This document shows, in pieces, positions 38,472 to 48,201 of a DNA stretch of 64,000 nucleotides. Position 1 is the stretch's first letter. The number at the start of each line of letters is the position of its first letter. Both the position numbers and the translations under genes were made by a program. Under the pieces are notes generated by a model. That model was not told the origin of the DNA. It searched no databases and worked only from the letters and a program-made list of their open reading frames with translations. This DNA is from Halieaceae bacterium. Its GTDB lineage: Bacteria > Pseudomonadota > Gammaproteobacteria > Pseudomonadales > Halieaceae. The DNA lies in assembly GCA_902547755.1 (NCBI GenBank), contig CACCPA010000008.1, positions 1-64,000 of the forward strand. The letters are read 5' to 3'.

Positions 38472-38819
38472 ATGACGGCAAATCTGTACGGCATTCCAAC
38501 CTGCGACACGGTTCGCAAAGCACGCAAGTGGCTCACCGATAATGGCATCGATCATCAGTTTATTGACGTGAAAGAAAATACGCCCCCTAAATCTCAGGTA
38601 GATCACTGGGTCGCGTCGTTGGGCGCCGCTAAGATGGTGAATAAGCGAAGTACCACCTGGAAGAATCTATCTGATGCGCATCGTGCCGAAGCTGAGACCG
38701 GTGACACAACGGCGGTACTACTGGCCAATCCCACGTTAATTAAGCGCCCGGTGCTTGAGTACGGAGACGTCCTCGATGTTGGCTTCAGTGTCGACGCTTA
38801 CACCCACTATTTTCAGTAA
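38472..38819 (+). CDS. ArsC/Spx/MgsR-family protein (YffB-like)
   Basis: A 115-residue thioredoxin-fold protein. YGIPTCDTVRKARKWL contains the single Cys of the family, and IKRPVLEYG is the conserved cis-Pro segment. E. coli YffB is its neighbour-conserved relative (yffB-dapE). Despite the ArsC fold, arsenate reductase activity is not expected; a glutathione-dependent thiol role has been suggested for the family. It lies between nth and dapD. Confidence 0.88.
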   Translation: MTANLYGIPTCDTVRKARKWLTDNGIDHQFIDVKENTPPKSQVDHWVASLGAAKMVNKRSTTWKNLSDAHRAEAETGDTTAVLLANPTLIKRPVLEYGDVLDVGFSVDAYTHYFQ

Positions 38820-38845
38820 TAACCTCAGAGTTAGGAGATAAATAC

Positions 38846-39859
38846 ATGGCGGATACGCTCCATGGTTTTGGCTTAGGCGTCGCCTCAAAGAATAATCGAG
38901 GGGAGATTCTGGATGTTTATTACCCGGCACCTCTGGCAACTATCTCGGGAGAGCTGGCTTCGGCTCTCGACGGCGTAAGCGGTGAGATTAATGCAGCTGC
39001 AACCCGGTCACTAGCAACTGATCTCAAAGCAGCAGGACATACACCACTGGCGGCTGTTGCCGAGAGAATAGCCGGCTCGGATAAGGCGATTGTTGCCTCT
39101 TCACTAGCAGACAATGCACCGCCAACATCAGTGGGAGATGCCTATCTCAAACTTCACCTGCTCTCACATCGGCTAGTGAGGCCACACGGGACGGATCTAT
39201 CCGGTATCTTCGCCCTGCTACCGAACGTGGCGTGGACCGATGAGGGAGCAATCGACTTGGACGAACTACCCGAGCGGCAATTGACAGCGCGGCTATCCGG
39301 GAAGGTATTGGAAGTATCGAGCGTTGATAAATTCCCGAAGATGACCAATTACGTTGTACCCGCGGGTGTAAGGATCGCTCACAGCGCGCGCGTACGATTA
39401 GGCGCCTATCTGGGTGCAGGCACGACGGTGATGCATGAGGGATTTATCAATTTCAACGCAGGTACCGAAGGGCCTGGCATGGTTGAAGGTCGCATATCCG
39501 CTGGCGTGATGGTGGGTAAAGGCTCTGATTTAGGGGGCGGATGCTCAACCATGGGCACCTTGTCCGGTGGAGGCAACATCATTATTTCCGTAGGTGAAGA
39601 GTGCCTCATTGGCGCCAACGCGGGCCTGGGTATACCTCTGGGTGACCGATGCACGATCGAAGCGGGGCTATTCGTGACTGCAGGAACGAAAGTGGCAGTG
39701 CTCGATGATGCACGCAAGATTGTTGAGACCGTGGCGGCGCGAGACTTGGCAGGACGGTCAGACCTTCTGTTCCGACGCAACTCACTCTCAGGTTCGGTAG
39801 AATGCCTCACCAACAAAACCGCCATCGAATTGAACGAAAGTTTGCATGCCAACAATTGA
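38846..39859 (+). CDS. dapD: Tetrahydrodipicolinate N-succinyltransferase
   Basis: A 337-residue acyltransferase of the longer Pseudomonas-type DapD. It opens [23 protein letters not shown], and the C-terminal half is a left-handed beta-helix ([32 protein letters not shown]). It succinylates tetrahydrodipicolinate in lysine/diaminopimelate synthesis. GGAGAT lies before the ATG. It overlaps dapE by 14 bases. Confidence 0.95.
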   Translation: MADTLHGFGLGVASKNNRGEILDVYYPAPLATISGELASALDGVSGEINAAATRSLATDLKAAGHTPLAAVAERIAGSDKAIVASSLADNAPPTSVGDAYLKLHLLSHRLVRPHGTDLSGIFALLPNVAWTDEGAIDLDELPERQLTARLSGKVLEVSSVDKFPKMTNYVVPAGVRIAHSARVRLGAYLGAGTTVMHEGFINFNAGTEGPGMVEGRISAGVMVGKGSDLGGGCSTMGTLSGGGNIIISVGEECLIGANAGLGIPLGDRCTIEAGLFVTAGTKVAVLDDARKIVETVAARDLAGRSDLLFRRNSLSGSVECLTNKTAIELNESLHANN

Positions 39860-40991
39860 TACAGAACACGCAGCCATCACGCTGACAAAAGAGCTCATTA
39901 AGCGACAGTCAGTGACGCCAGACGACGATGGCTGTCAGCCCTTAATGGCTGAGCGGCTTGAAAAACTGGGATTCACCTGTGAGTCACTGCCTGCAGAGGA
40001 AGTCCTCAACCTCTGGGCCACGCGTGGCTCTAATGGCCCTACTCTCGTTTTCGCGGGTCATACCGATGTGGTGCCACCTGGTCCGCTAGAGCAATGGGAC
40101 AGCGACCCCTTTGTCCCAACAGAAAGAGACGGGGTGTTGTATGGTCGGGGGGCTGCGGACATGAAAGCGAGCTTGGCTGCGATGGTGGTCGCTACCGAAT
40201 CGTTCGTCACTCGTCACCCGGATCACAAAGGACGTATTGGGTATCTGATTACAGCGGATGAAGAGGGACCAGCAATGCACGGTACGCGTTATGTGGTCGA
40301 AACGCTGAAGTCGCGTGGCGAGACCATCGACTGGTGCGTGGTCGGAGAGCCCTCGAGCACGGCAACATTGGGCGATATCGTCAAAAATGGACGACGCGGT
40401 TCTATCAACGCAACGCTAATCATCAAAGGCCAGCAAGGCCACATCGCCTACCCACATCTTGCCGACAATCCCATGCACAAGGCATTTTCTGTCTTGAACC
40501 AACTGTGTGAGATCGAATGGGATCAGGGTAATGAATTTTTCGATCCTACCCGACTTCAGTTCTCGAATATTCAGTCCGGTACGGGCGCCACTAATGTCAT
40601 ACCGGGCGAACTAACCGCAGTGTTTAACTTGCGCTTCTCAACGGAAACCAATGCTGAGGCGATCAAATCGCAATGCGAAGCCGTGCTGGACGATAGCGGC
40701 GTCGACTATGCGATCGATTGGCAACTCAGCGGTAATCCGTTTTTGACCGAACCCGGCGACTTGGTTGATGCAGTGCGCGAGAGTATTGCCGAGACCACGG
40801 GAGTTACTGCGACTTTAAGCACAGGTGGTGGTACGTCAGATGGTCGTTTTATCGCAACCATGGGTAGCCAAATCATAGAGCTAGGCCCTATCAATGCGTC
40901 AATCCATCAGCGAAACGAGCATGTGTTGATTGATGACATTCCCAAGCTTGCCCGCATCTACGAGTGCATTATGGAACGACTGCTCACCTAG
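39846..40991 (+). CDS. dapE: Succinyl-diaminopimelate desuccinylase
   Basis: A 381-residue M20 metallohydrolase. Metal ligands: [12 protein letters not shown] (His, Asp), [10 protein letters not shown] (bridging Asp), [12 protein letters not shown] (catalytic and ligand Glu) and the late His in NASIHQRNE. It releases succinate to give LL-diaminopimelate. Last gene of the glnD-dapE run; converges with the gene at 41009. Confidence 0.96.
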   Translation: MPTIDTEHAAITLTKELIKRQSVTPDDDGCQPLMAERLEKLGFTCESLPAEEVLNLWATRGSNGPTLVFAGHTDVVPPGPLEQWDSDPFVPTERDGVLYGRGAADMKASLAAMVVATESFVTRHPDHKGRIGYLITADEEGPAMHGTRYVVETLKSRGETIDWCVVGEPSSTATLGDIVKNGRRGSINATLIIKGQQGHIAYPHLADNPMHKAFSVLNQLCEIEWDQGNEFFDPTRLQFSNIQSGTGATNVIPGELTAVFNLRFSTETNAEAIKSQCEAVLDDSGVDYAIDWQLSGNPFLTEPGDLVDAVRESIAETTGVTATLSTGGGTSDGRFIATMGSQIIELGPINASIHQRNEHVLIDDIPKLARIYECIMERLLT

Positions 40992-41008
40992 ATTTGGTCC
41001 GCCTCGAA

Positions 41009-41494
41009 CTAGATCTGTTCCATCGAAAGAAAGTCCAAACGCGCACTTGGGACCGCCGTCCTGAGACCCTCAACCAGAACTCGAAAATAGGCTTCCGATG
41101 CATCGCTCCATACATCGGCCACCGGAGGCTTGAGAAAGACCCAGCGGAGCTCGGGATTTAACGACAGCGCCGCTTCTAGAACCCGAGTGATTCCAACAAT
41201 CTGCGCGCTTAAATAATCAGAGGCACTTCGCGTATAGCCAGTTTCACTGGTGACGAATTCAAACGCCTGCAATTCACAAAGTATGCGTGTGGGTGGGTCG
41301 TTTTGCCGAAGCCAGTCAAGCAGTCTTGACTGGCCCTCTACAGACCCCAGCTCCAGTTGTAGCGAAGTCGACCTTGTGTCAGCCAATACGGTGGGCAAAC
41401 GAGTCACCTGAACCACCCCTCCGTCAGTGGCAGTCAATTGCGATATCAAATCCGACGACAGTTTGTCACCGACGTATAAACAGCGCTGGGTCAC
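41009..41494 (-). CDS. Hypothetical protein, possibly a degenerate Rossmann/SDR-like fold
   Basis: A 161-residue protein with no secure family. The second half (SAQIVGITRVLEAAL, then YFRVLVEGLRTAVPSARLDFLS) resembles the end of short-chain dehydrogenases, but the active-site Y-x3-K is absent and there is no Gly-rich loop, so enzyme activity is doubtful. Its ATG overlaps the rsmJ stop (ATGA), so it is co-translated with rsmJ. Confidence 0.6.
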   Translation of the reverse strand: MTQRCLYVGDKLSSDLISQLTATDGGVVQVTRLPTVLADTRSTSLQLELGSVEGQSRLLDWLRQNDPPTRILCELQAFEFVTSETGYTRSASDYLSAQIVGITRVLEAALSLNPELRWVFLKPPVADVWSDASEAYFRVLVEGLRTAVPSARLDFLSMEQI

Positions 41495-42264
41495 CTGCCA
41501 TTCCCCTTTGGTTTTACCATGACGTCAAATCGAACCGTTTTACTCGTGATACTGTGAGAAGGCTTAACATTACCCAGTGCCCGGGCTTTGACGGGTCGCT
41601 TGATCACAACTCGCTCAACTGGCTGAGCCATCGCCCACATAAATAAATCCTCGGGATCGTTTGCCGCGGAGCTATCCGCATGTAGCGCCTGAACAGTGGC
41701 CAAGTCCTTCTTCACCGCAGCGGTTTTGCCACGCTCAGGAAACATGGGGTCAATGTAAATCACATCGAAGCCCTCAACCGCTTGCTGACGGCTATCCCCG
41801 CAAAGCACCCGCATGCGACTTGCCGCCTCAACCACTTTGTCGTTGGCGCTCATAAGCGCTAACTCGCGCGCCTGTTCCAGGAGATAACACAGGGGCACAG
41901 ACTGTTCTGACAGAGCGACCGAACAACCGAGGTCTGCCAGCACGAAAGCGTCGCGTCCCAACCCAGCGGTTGCATCAAATACCTTAGGCCGCTTCTCACC
42001 CTTCACACCGATCGCGCGACCCAATGGCTCGTTGTGGCCGGATTTTCGACGATAGAGCATGTCAGCAGAAGAAAAGTCGATGTAAACCGGTCCCAGCCGA
42101 GGGATTTGCAATCGTTGCAGCCACGAACGATCCGTATCGATGACCAACGCAACACCGGAATCCAAATGATCTGCAATGGCAACAAACTCGAGATTCAGCG
42201 TCTCTGCCACTGACTTCGCTCGAACTTGAACTCCCCTCGACGCAGGCGCGACAACACAACTCAC
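41491..42264 (-). CDS. rsmJ: 16S rRNA (guanine1516-N2)-methyltransferase
   Basis: A 257-residue SAM-dependent methyltransferase. LYRRKSGHNEPLGRAIG is the RsmJ N-terminal hallmark; FDATAGLGRDAFVLADLG is the SAM-binding motif I; IYIDPMFPERGKTAAVKKDL carries the DPMF catalytic motif. It modifies G1516 of 16S rRNA. It abuts the cyclase-like gene upstream. Confidence 0.92.
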   Translation of the reverse strand: MSCVVAPASRGVQVRAKSVAETLNLEFVAIADHLDSGVALVIDTDRSWLQRLQIPRLGPVYIDFSSADMLYRRKSGHNEPLGRAIGVKGEKRPKVFDATAGLGRDAFVLADLGCSVALSEQSVPLCYLLEQARELALMSANDKVVEAASRMRVLCGDSRQQAVEGFDVIYIDPMFPERGKTAAVKKDLATVQALHADSSAANDPEDLFMWAMAQPVERVVIKRPVKARALGNVKPSHSITSKTVRFDVMVKPKGNGR

Positions 42265-43331
42265 TAGCGATTTCTCATGCCTAATGCGAGCGCTAAGCCC
42301 TCTAACTCGATAGCAAAGCCAACGTTATGCGCACCCTGACTCATACCATGTTTATCGGTCACTTCGATTAATCGCTCCTGAGATTGACTTGCGGGCCAAG
42401 ACTCGAATCGAATATCCGACAGCTGCTTTTCATCGATTCTTAATCCCGACATATCCAAGAGTTCGTCGCGTGAATAACGCAAAAATTCGGCCAGACCCAC
42501 AGGCGTATCGACATCCGGCAAAGTCGCAGTGAAGTCACCGATATGAATGCCCGCGGGGGGCACAGAATCGATCAAGCGCGCCAACTTGATCGTGACATCA
42601 CCGACGATGTAACTGAAAACGGTGGGGTTAATGCCCTCGGCTTGTGACAGCTCGTAATGGCTCCCAATGTGGAACGCCGAACGCAGGGTGGGTACCGTGC
42701 CGACCTGAGATTTCTCTTGAGCAACGGCGTTATCTATTAAAACCAATAAGAAAAATGTCAGCAGATCAACGTTTGGGAACGCGCCAAGATCTCGGTTCCA
42801 TACGTAATAACCGTCACCCGTTGTGGTTCGTGCGAAGTTGACTTCAAATCCCTCTCGTTTAAGTTTCGAATAGGCTGAGTTCATGGAGTAAGACAGGCTG
42901 TTGAGTTGACTCGCCTGTTCAAAGGGTCGGAAAAGCGAGAAATCCGCAATGTCGAATAATGCGACCGCGCGACTTTCCTCATGACCTAAGCTATATCGCT
43001 TAATTATCTCATCAATTATCTCGATGGATGCCTCACCAGTATGTAATGGCGAATCCAGCTTGATAAAACTGGGCTCCACGCCCAAGCGACCTGCGTTTTC
43101 GAAAATTTCGTCATGGGCCTTGAAGCGAGAACCCGAAATGAGTTGACGGATAAAGTCCTCATTGTGTTGGCCTTCGCCCGAGGGATGATTGGGCGACGTA
43201 AAGTTACCCAGAAAATAGTGCGGAACAACGATAGTCAGCAGACCATTGGGGTCAAACGCCCAACAAAGAACAATGCTTTGGCCCAGTCGCCATTGCTTTT
43301 TCAATGTTGCCTCTAGCTGATCCAACGCCAT
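42264..43331 (-). CDS. Divergent class III nucleotidyl cyclase-like protein
   Basis: A 355-residue soluble protein. Residues 122-265 show the order of class III cyclase homology domains: AVALFDIADFSLF (first metal Asp, D127), RTTTGDGYYVW (second metal Asp, D173), then SYIVGDVTIKLARLIDSVPP, matching the usual GDxVNxAARL helix (R252), and GIHIGD. The substrate-specifying Lys and Asp are not obvious, so whether it makes cAMP, cGMP or nothing is open. The N-terminal 110 residues resemble no sensor I know. It lies immediately upstream of rsmJ. Identification rests on motif order only. Confidence 0.6.
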   Translation of the reverse strand: MALDQLEATLKKQWRLGQSIVLCWAFDPNGLLTIVVPHYFLGNFTSPNHPSGEGQHNEDFIRQLISGSRFKAHDEIFENAGRLGVEPSFIKLDSPLHTGEASIEIIDEIIKRYSLGHEESRAVALFDIADFSLFRPFEQASQLNSLSYSMNSAYSKLKREGFEVNFARTTTGDGYYVWNRDLGAFPNVDLLTFFLLVLIDNAVAQEKSQVGTVPTLRSAFHIGSHYELSQAEGINPTVFSYIVGDVTIKLARLIDSVPPAGIHIGDFTATLPDVDTPVGLAEFLRYSRDELLDMSGLRIDEKQLSDIRFESWPASQSQERLIEVTDKHGMSQGAHNVGFAIELEGLALALGMRNR

Positions 43332-43439
43332 GGTTTCGTCCTGCTACCTAAAACGGCGAAATGCGCTTGTCCCGCGACACACGCCTCGAACTTCAACGCC
43401 TCCGCTGGCATCATACCGTCTCAGCACACGGATTTCGTC

Positions 43440-44003
43440 ATGCTTCCGATTTTGTACTCATCGCAGACTCTTTCAAGCTTCACCGCACGCTGGCGCCGCG
43501 GCTATCGATTGATTGTTTCGGTGCTTCTAGCGAGCGGACTGGCGAGCTGTGGGAATCTCGACCAGTACGACATTACGCTGAACGATCGGACGCTTTACAC
43601 GCCCAGGGAATTGTTTGAGGATTACTACCTTCCCGACATTGCGCTGAGTAATTGCGTCACCCAGGCCATCGAAGATAGCCAGGTATTCGTGGCAGGCGGC
43701 TTGGAAGTGCTGAGCTGTTCAGAGGCTGGCATCGAGTCTTTATCGGGCCTGTCTCGCTTTAGTGGGCTCAAACGTCTGAAGTTGACGGACAATAACATTC
43801 GCAACCTCGTCGAGCTGTCGAAGCTGACGCAACTCGAAGAGCTGCGACTCGAGGGCAATGACATAGTGGATATTGTGCCGCTGACCGTTCTTCCAAGCCT
43901 GAATCTTGTCTCGCTTGAAGACAATCCGGCATTGCAGTGTCACAGCCTTGCTCGCTTCCGCGGCGGGGTTGAGGTTATCGCACCAGAGCATTGCTCGTCG
44001 TGA
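43440..44003 (+). CDS. Leucine-rich-repeat lipoprotein
   Basis: A 187-residue protein. A basic start and hydrophobic stretch (GYRLIVSVLLASGLASC) end in a lipobox, so it should be lipidated; the region before the lipobox is long, and the start may be internal. Residues 90-170 hold about four LRR units (LSGLSRFSGLKRLKLTDNNI, LSKLTQLEELRLEGNDI and following) of the U2A/internalin-like type. Two Cys may close the cap. It would mediate protein contacts in the periplasm; partner unknown. Its stop overlaps the acyltransferase start. Confidence 0.7.
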   Translation: MLPILYSSQTLSSFTARWRRGYRLIVSVLLASGLASCGNLDQYDITLNDRTLYTPRELFEDYYLPDIALSNCVTQAIEDSQVFVAGGLEVLSCSEAGIESLSGLSRFSGLKRLKLTDNNIRNLVELSKLTQLEELRLEGNDIVDIVPLTVLPSLNLVSLEDNPALQCHSLARFRGGVEVIAPEHCSS

Positions 44004-44905
44004 CCTACTGGATTTACCGAGCGATTGCCTCGCTGCCACTTTCGATTTCCTATCGAATTGCGCGAGTTCTCGCATGCCTCACTGAGCGCGTGTTCAAGTA
44101 TCGCCTTACCACGGTAGATCACAACCTTAGGCGGTCCTTTCCCGATCAGTCCGAAGCTTGGTATGCGACCACCAGGCACCGCTTCTACCAACAATTCGCT
44201 GACGTAACCGTTGAGGCCATGTATGCCTGGCGCATGCCTCGGAACGAGCTAGAAGAACGAATGACCATTAGCGGCTGGGAGCCACTTATCTCAGCAGAAG
44301 ACGAGTCACCCAAACCCGGCATTTTATTGTCGATCCATCACAACAACTGGGAGTGGCTAACACAACGCGCGAGTGCAGCGGCAACCGCACCGCTAGATGG
44401 TGTTTACAAGCCGCTGCATGACCGTGGCGCAGATCGCTTCGCTCTGGAGTCGAGAGGTAAATGGGGTGCAACGCTGGTCACGATGAAAGGTGTCAGTCGA
44501 CACGTACTAAAGAACCGACGCACTCCGAGAGTCCTCGCCTTACTTGCAGATCAGTCGCCCGGGAAACGCGAGGCGATTCACTGGACGCAATTCCTGAACC
44601 AAACCAGCGCATTCTTCATAGGGCCCGCGACTTTAGCCCGTCTCACAAAATATCCGGTGTACTTTGCGCGGACACAACGGTTGTCTCAAGGCCACTACCA
44701 CGCTGAACTCCTTACAATCTGTGCAGAGCCGGGCACGATGAGCGAAAGCGAGCTCATCGAGAAATACGTTGCCTTAGCTGAAGAGACGATTCGTCTGCAG
44801 CCAGAGAGCTACCTATGGACTAATCGACGATGGAAGCTGGAGCCGCCTCAAGCCACCTTGGAGACGGCACCGGACGCGTCAGAGGAAATCCAATCAAACC
44901 CCTGA
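44000..44905 (+). CDS. LpxL/HtrB-type lysophospholipid acyltransferase family protein
   Basis: About 301 residues. A hydrophobic N-terminal segment anchors it to the inner membrane. LLSIHHNNWEWL carries the H-x4-E catalytic pair of the lipid A late acyltransferases; LALLADQSPGK and FFIGPATLARLTKYPV are further family motifs. By family it acylates lipid A or a related glycolipid, but its paralogue identity (LpxL versus LpxM versus other) is not decidable here. I use the GTG at 44000, which overlaps the LRR gene stop (GTGA); a TTG at 43991 is the alternative. The 3' end overlaps the opposing MBL gene by 58 bases. Confidence 0.85.
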   Translation: MTYWIYRAIASLPLSISYRIARVLACLTERVFKYRLTTVDHNLRRSFPDQSEAWYATTRHRFYQQFADVTVEAMYAWRMPRNELEERMTISGWEPLISAEDESPKPGILLSIHHNNWEWLTQRASAAATAPLDGVYKPLHDRGADRFALESRGKWGATLVTMKGVSRHVLKNRRTPRVLALLADQSPGKREAIHWTQFLNQTSAFFIGPATLARLTKYPVYFARTQRLSQGHYHAELLTICAEPGTMSESELIEKYVALAEETIRLQPESYLWTNRRWKLEPPQATLETAPDASEEIQSNP

Positions 44906-45639
44906 CTTTGCGTCGCGTAGATCACATTCATCTCGGTGCGCTGAATAAGCGGACCTAATAAAGCCGAAACGGCATTGACAGAATTATTCTGCTCGGAAAT
45001 ATGCGCAGCGATGACTGTGCCAGGAACAGACTCCCCCATTGCCTCAAGCATCCCAAGCGCCTGGTCATTGTTGAGGTGCCCAAAGTCACCCGACACTCGA
45101 CGCTTCAGAGCAGCCGGATAAGGGCCACGCCGGAGCATCGCGAGGTCATGGTTGAACTCCAACAAAAGCAGATCACAGCCCTCGTAGGCGCGCTGCACAT
45201 GCGCCGACACCATGCCCAAGTCAGTCAGGACACCCACGCGCTGCGCAGCGTGTTTGAATACGTATTGAACCGGTTCTTTCGCATCGTGCGGCACCGTGAT
45301 CGCGGTTACTTCAATATCACCAATAGCAAATTCCGAGTCACTCTCGATCTCAACGATGGTTCGGGCTCCCACTAGTTTGCCCGATGTCAGTGTCCCGTGA
45401 GTCGCATAAATAGGAGCGCCAGCAGCTTTCGATACAGCGGCAACGCCACCTATGTGGTCAGAGTGCTCGTGGGTGACCAAAATGGCATCGATATCAGCGA
45501 TATCAACATTGATCTGATCAAGACGAGATAGCATCTCGCGTGTCGGGAAGCCACAGTCTATGAGTAGCGTAGTCTCTTCACTGGCGACGAGTGTCGCATT
45601 TCCCTTGCTGCCTGAGCCAACCGATGCGACTCGAAGCAT
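44848..45639 (-). CDS. MBL-fold metallohydrolase (YycJ-like)
   Basis: A 263-residue metallo-beta-lactamase-fold protein. It begins RVASVGSGSKGNATLV, has the metal motif VTHEHSDHIGG and later FNHDLAMLRRGPYP with GDFGHLNNDQA, the pattern of YycJ/WalJ-type phosphodiesterases or exonucleases. Its ATG overlaps the bamC stop (TAATG). It probably forms an operon dapA-bamC-MBL, common in this group. Confidence 0.88.
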   Translation of the reverse strand: MLRVASVGSGSKGNATLVASEETTLLIDCGFPTREMLSRLDQINVDIADIDAILVTHEHSDHIGGVAAVSKAAGAPIYATHGTLTSGKLVGARTIVEIESDSEFAIGDIEVTAITVPHDAKEPVQYVFKHAAQRVGVLTDLGMVSAHVQRAYEGCDLLLLEFNHDLAMLRRGPYPAALKRRVSGDFGHLNNDQALGMLEAMGESVPGTVIAAHISEQNNSVNAVSALLGPLIQRTEMNVIYATQSQGFDWISSDASGAVSKVA

Positions 45640-46697
45640 TACGTGATATTGCCCTGCAGGAGCGTAAGAAGGCCTTGTTGTTCCAACTGTCCGATGGGCT
45701 GACCGTCCGATCCAAGGATGTGAATCGTGACCTGCGAGGTGTCTTCCGTGGTCAACTGCACTTGAAACTCCTGACCAATGAGCGGGTCATCGCTGTCACT
45801 ACCACCAAGCCAGCTAAACCAGCCACCGTCTTCCTCGCCGTCAGGGCCAAGGTATGTAACGTAGAACAATCCCGCGCTGCGGTTCTTATCGTCCAATCGG
45901 AAGCCCGCGTCGGTAAAGCCTTTCTCGGTTGCCGCCCAGGCACGATTAAATGGCAGATCCAGTCGTAATCGAGCGCCGCTGCTTGACTCCTCCATTGCGA
46001 TACGACCCGCGCCGGTCATCGCTTGCTCAGCCATCATAGACACAGGCGCTGACTCGGCACTGTTAGCAATGAACTGGGCAATATTACGCAGCATGGTCTG
46101 CTCAAGCTCAGTATCATCAGAGTTCTGTGGCCAGCTTGTGAGATCTAGATCCTTGGCAACGTTCTGCTGCAATACGTGCAACTCGGACGTGTTTCGCTGT
46201 ACACCCGAATCAACCCTAAAGCGGAAACGCGATTCGAGACTTTTGTTCTCAAGCATCACAAAAGCGGTGTCGATTAGTCCGCCAGAGGCGTCGACACTGG
46301 CGACATCAATGCCGCTACTGACCAAGAAGGCCCGCACCTGTGGCCAGAGCTGTCCAGGCGCAACATTAACCACAGCCCAGTTGCTCTCACCTAGACGCTG
46401 CAAACGAACGGCATCCAACTGGGAGCCCGCAGTTAAGGGCGCTGGACGAGGCGCCTTTCCGGTCACAGGAATCGCAAGATTCACTGCCACCTCGGGAATA
46501 GGATAGGCCTGCTGAATAGCACCGGAATTCAAATCACCAGGAACGGTGATCGCGTCGGCCTCGATGGCATTCTCGTAGTCACCGGATAACTCGGATTCTG
46601 TCTCCCACGGAATGATCTTGCTGGTATCAGGCAGCAGGCTGCAACCTGACAAGCCAACCACAGCAATGAGAAGTACCAGTGTTTTTAGTTTAAACAT
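45639..46697 (-). CDS. bamC: Outer-membrane protein assembly factor BamC
   Basis: A 352-residue lipoprotein: signal MFKLKTLVLLIAVVGLSGC with lipid Cys at 19. The unstructured N-terminal part (YENAIEADAITVPGDL) binds BamD in E. coli; two helix-grip domains follow. It lies after dapA, overlapping by 13 bases, as in E. coli (dapA-bamC/nlpB). Confidence 0.9.
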   Translation of the reverse strand: MFKLKTLVLLIAVVGLSGCSLLPDTSKIIPWETESELSGDYENAIEADAITVPGDLNSGAIQQAYPIPEVAVNLAIPVTGKAPRPAPLTAGSQLDAVRLQRLGESNWAVVNVAPGQLWPQVRAFLVSSGIDVASVDASGGLIDTAFVMLENKSLESRFRFRVDSGVQRNTSELHVLQQNVAKDLDLTSWPQNSDDTELEQTMLRNIAQFIANSAESAPVSMMAEQAMTGAGRIAMEESSSGARLRLDLPFNRAWAATEKGFTDAGFRLDDKNRSAGLFYVTYLGPDGEEDGGWFSWLGGSDSDDPLIGQEFQVQLTTEDTSQVTIHILGSDGQPIGQLEQQGLLTLLQGNIT

Positions 46698-47557
46698 TCG
46701 TCAATCGCCTTTGTCACTTCCCCCTGAAACTGCGCTGACAATGGCGTGAGCGGCAATCTCATGGTGGGCTCGATCAGCCCCATATAGCCCATAGCATACT
46801 TGACCGGAATGGGATTTGGTTCAAGGAACAATGTTTGATGCAGTCGCTGAACTTTTTGATCGGCAGCACGCGCGGCCGGCATATCACCCGCTAATGCCAA
46901 GCCACACATCTCAGCCATTTCTGCGGGCGCCACATTGGCGGTAACCGAAATACATCCCTTAGCACCAGCCTCAAGTAAATCGCAGGTAGTGCCATCGTCA
47001 CCCGAGTACACGGCAAACCCCTCAGGCAGGGACTGGATAAGCGCGGCACCACGCTCAATATCACCCGTCGCATCCTTCAAGCCAACAATGTTCTCAATCT
47101 GACTGAGCTGAAGAATAGTTTCATTCGCAAGGTCACAGCCCGTCCGTGAGGGCACGTTGTAGAGGATGATAGGAAGATTGATCGCACCTGCTACCGCCGA
47201 GAAGTGCTGGAAAATCCCCTCCTGGGTCGGCCGGTTGTAATACGGAGTCACCAACAAGGCACAGTCTGCGCCGGCTTCTGCTGCCGCGACGGTCAGTTCT
47301 ACGGCCTCTAATGTCGAGTTAGATCCGGTGCCAGCCATGATGGGGATGCGCCCGCCCGCATGACTTACACCGAATCGAATCACTTCTCTATGTTCTGGGT
47401 GACTCAGTGTCGATGCCTCACCGGTTGTACCCACTAACCCCAGTGCCGCAGTACCATTTTCGATATGAAAATCAATAAGCCGCTCTAACGTCCGCCAGTC
47501 AACATCACCGGAATCGGTCATAGGTGTTACCAGCGCGACTATGCTTCCGGTTATCAT
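46685..47557 (-). CDS. dapA: 4-hydroxy-tetrahydrodipicolinate synthase
   Basis: A 290-residue TIM-barrel aldolase condensing pyruvate with aspartate semialdehyde. GTTGEASTL binds the substrate carboxylate; YNVPSRTG has the catalytic Tyr and IVGLKDATGD the Schiff-base Lys. I use the ATG at 47557 (CTGGAG 7 bases upstream, canonical MITGSIVALVTPM start) rather than the longer frame from 47611. Confidence 0.97.
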   Translation of the reverse strand: MITGSIVALVTPMTDSGDVDWRTLERLIDFHIENGTAALGLVGTTGEASTLSHPEHREVIRFGVSHAGGRIPIMAGTGSNSTLEAVELTVAAAEAGADCALLVTPYYNRPTQEGIFQHFSAVAGAINLPIILYNVPSRTGCDLANETILQLSQIENIVGLKDATGDIERGAALIQSLPEGFAVYSGDDGTTCDLLEAGAKGCISVTANVAPAEMAEMCGLALAGDMPAARAADQKVQRLHQTLFLEPNPIPVKYAMGYMGLIEPTMRLPLTPLSAQFQGEVTKAIDECLN

Positions 47558-47599
47558 CGGCGTACTCCAGCGATGGGAAAATTCGAGGTGAGGGTCAAC

Positions 47600-48163
47600 A
47601 TGATCGCGCAATTATCCATTTCGAGAGCAGTTTCACAACCGGAATTACGCAACCCGCGACAGCTGATTGCGGTGTTTGTTCTCTTTGTGACTAGTCTGAC
47701 AGCGCCGACCGTCCTGAGTTCAGAACTTGAACTCCAAATTCGCCCACTAACCGCCATCGATAAGCACTACATGGCAGAGCAGCGGCAGACCGTCGAGAGT
47801 CTTGCCAATCGTCTTGGGCGACGCCTATCAGGGGTTACCGTGCGGGATCTCGAAACACTTCAGAGAATCATCGATCTGCGCTGGATCGACAGTGAAGATG
47901 TTCAAACTCAACAGGCGATGGGTATTGTTTTTGGCGACTTATTGGCCAATGAGCTTGATTTTCACTGGGTGGTTTATCGCGATCGCGCGGGCAGATCGCG
48001 CGCACTTAGGTACCGCGATCAAGAGATCTACGTCTTCCCGGTCACGATGCTTTCTCGGCGGCTGTCGGCGAGTGCCCCACTGTCGGTGAGTGACTTATTT
48101 GACGAGCAATTGAAACGACAACGTCAGAAGCTTCCGGGCGCTCGTTGGATGCCACAATCGTAA
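47600..48163 (+). CDS. DUF3806 domain protein, exported
   Basis: A 187-residue protein of the DUF3806 family: GVTVRDLETLQRIIDLRWID, then DVQTQQAMGIVFGDLLANEL and WVVYRDRAGRSRALRYR, ending FPVTMLSRR. A hydrophobic segment (LIAVFVLFVTSLTAPTVLSS) suggests export or an anchor after a long n-region. The ATG at 47600 has GAGGTGAGGG upstream and is preferred over the ATG at 47573. It is divergent from dapA with only 42 bases between starts. Function unknown. Confidence 0.85.
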   Translation: MIAQLSISRAVSQPELRNPRQLIAVFVLFVTSLTAPTVLSSELELQIRPLTAIDKHYMAEQRQTVESLANRLGRRLSGVTVRDLETLQRIIDLRWIDSEDVQTQQAMGIVFGDLLANELDFHWVVYRDRAGRSRALRYRDQEIYVFPVTMLSRRLSASAPLSVSDLFDEQLKRQRQKLPGARWMPQS

Positions 48164-48201
48164 CTAGCACATAGAGTCAGCGGGGGCAGAAATAGCTCAG
48201 A

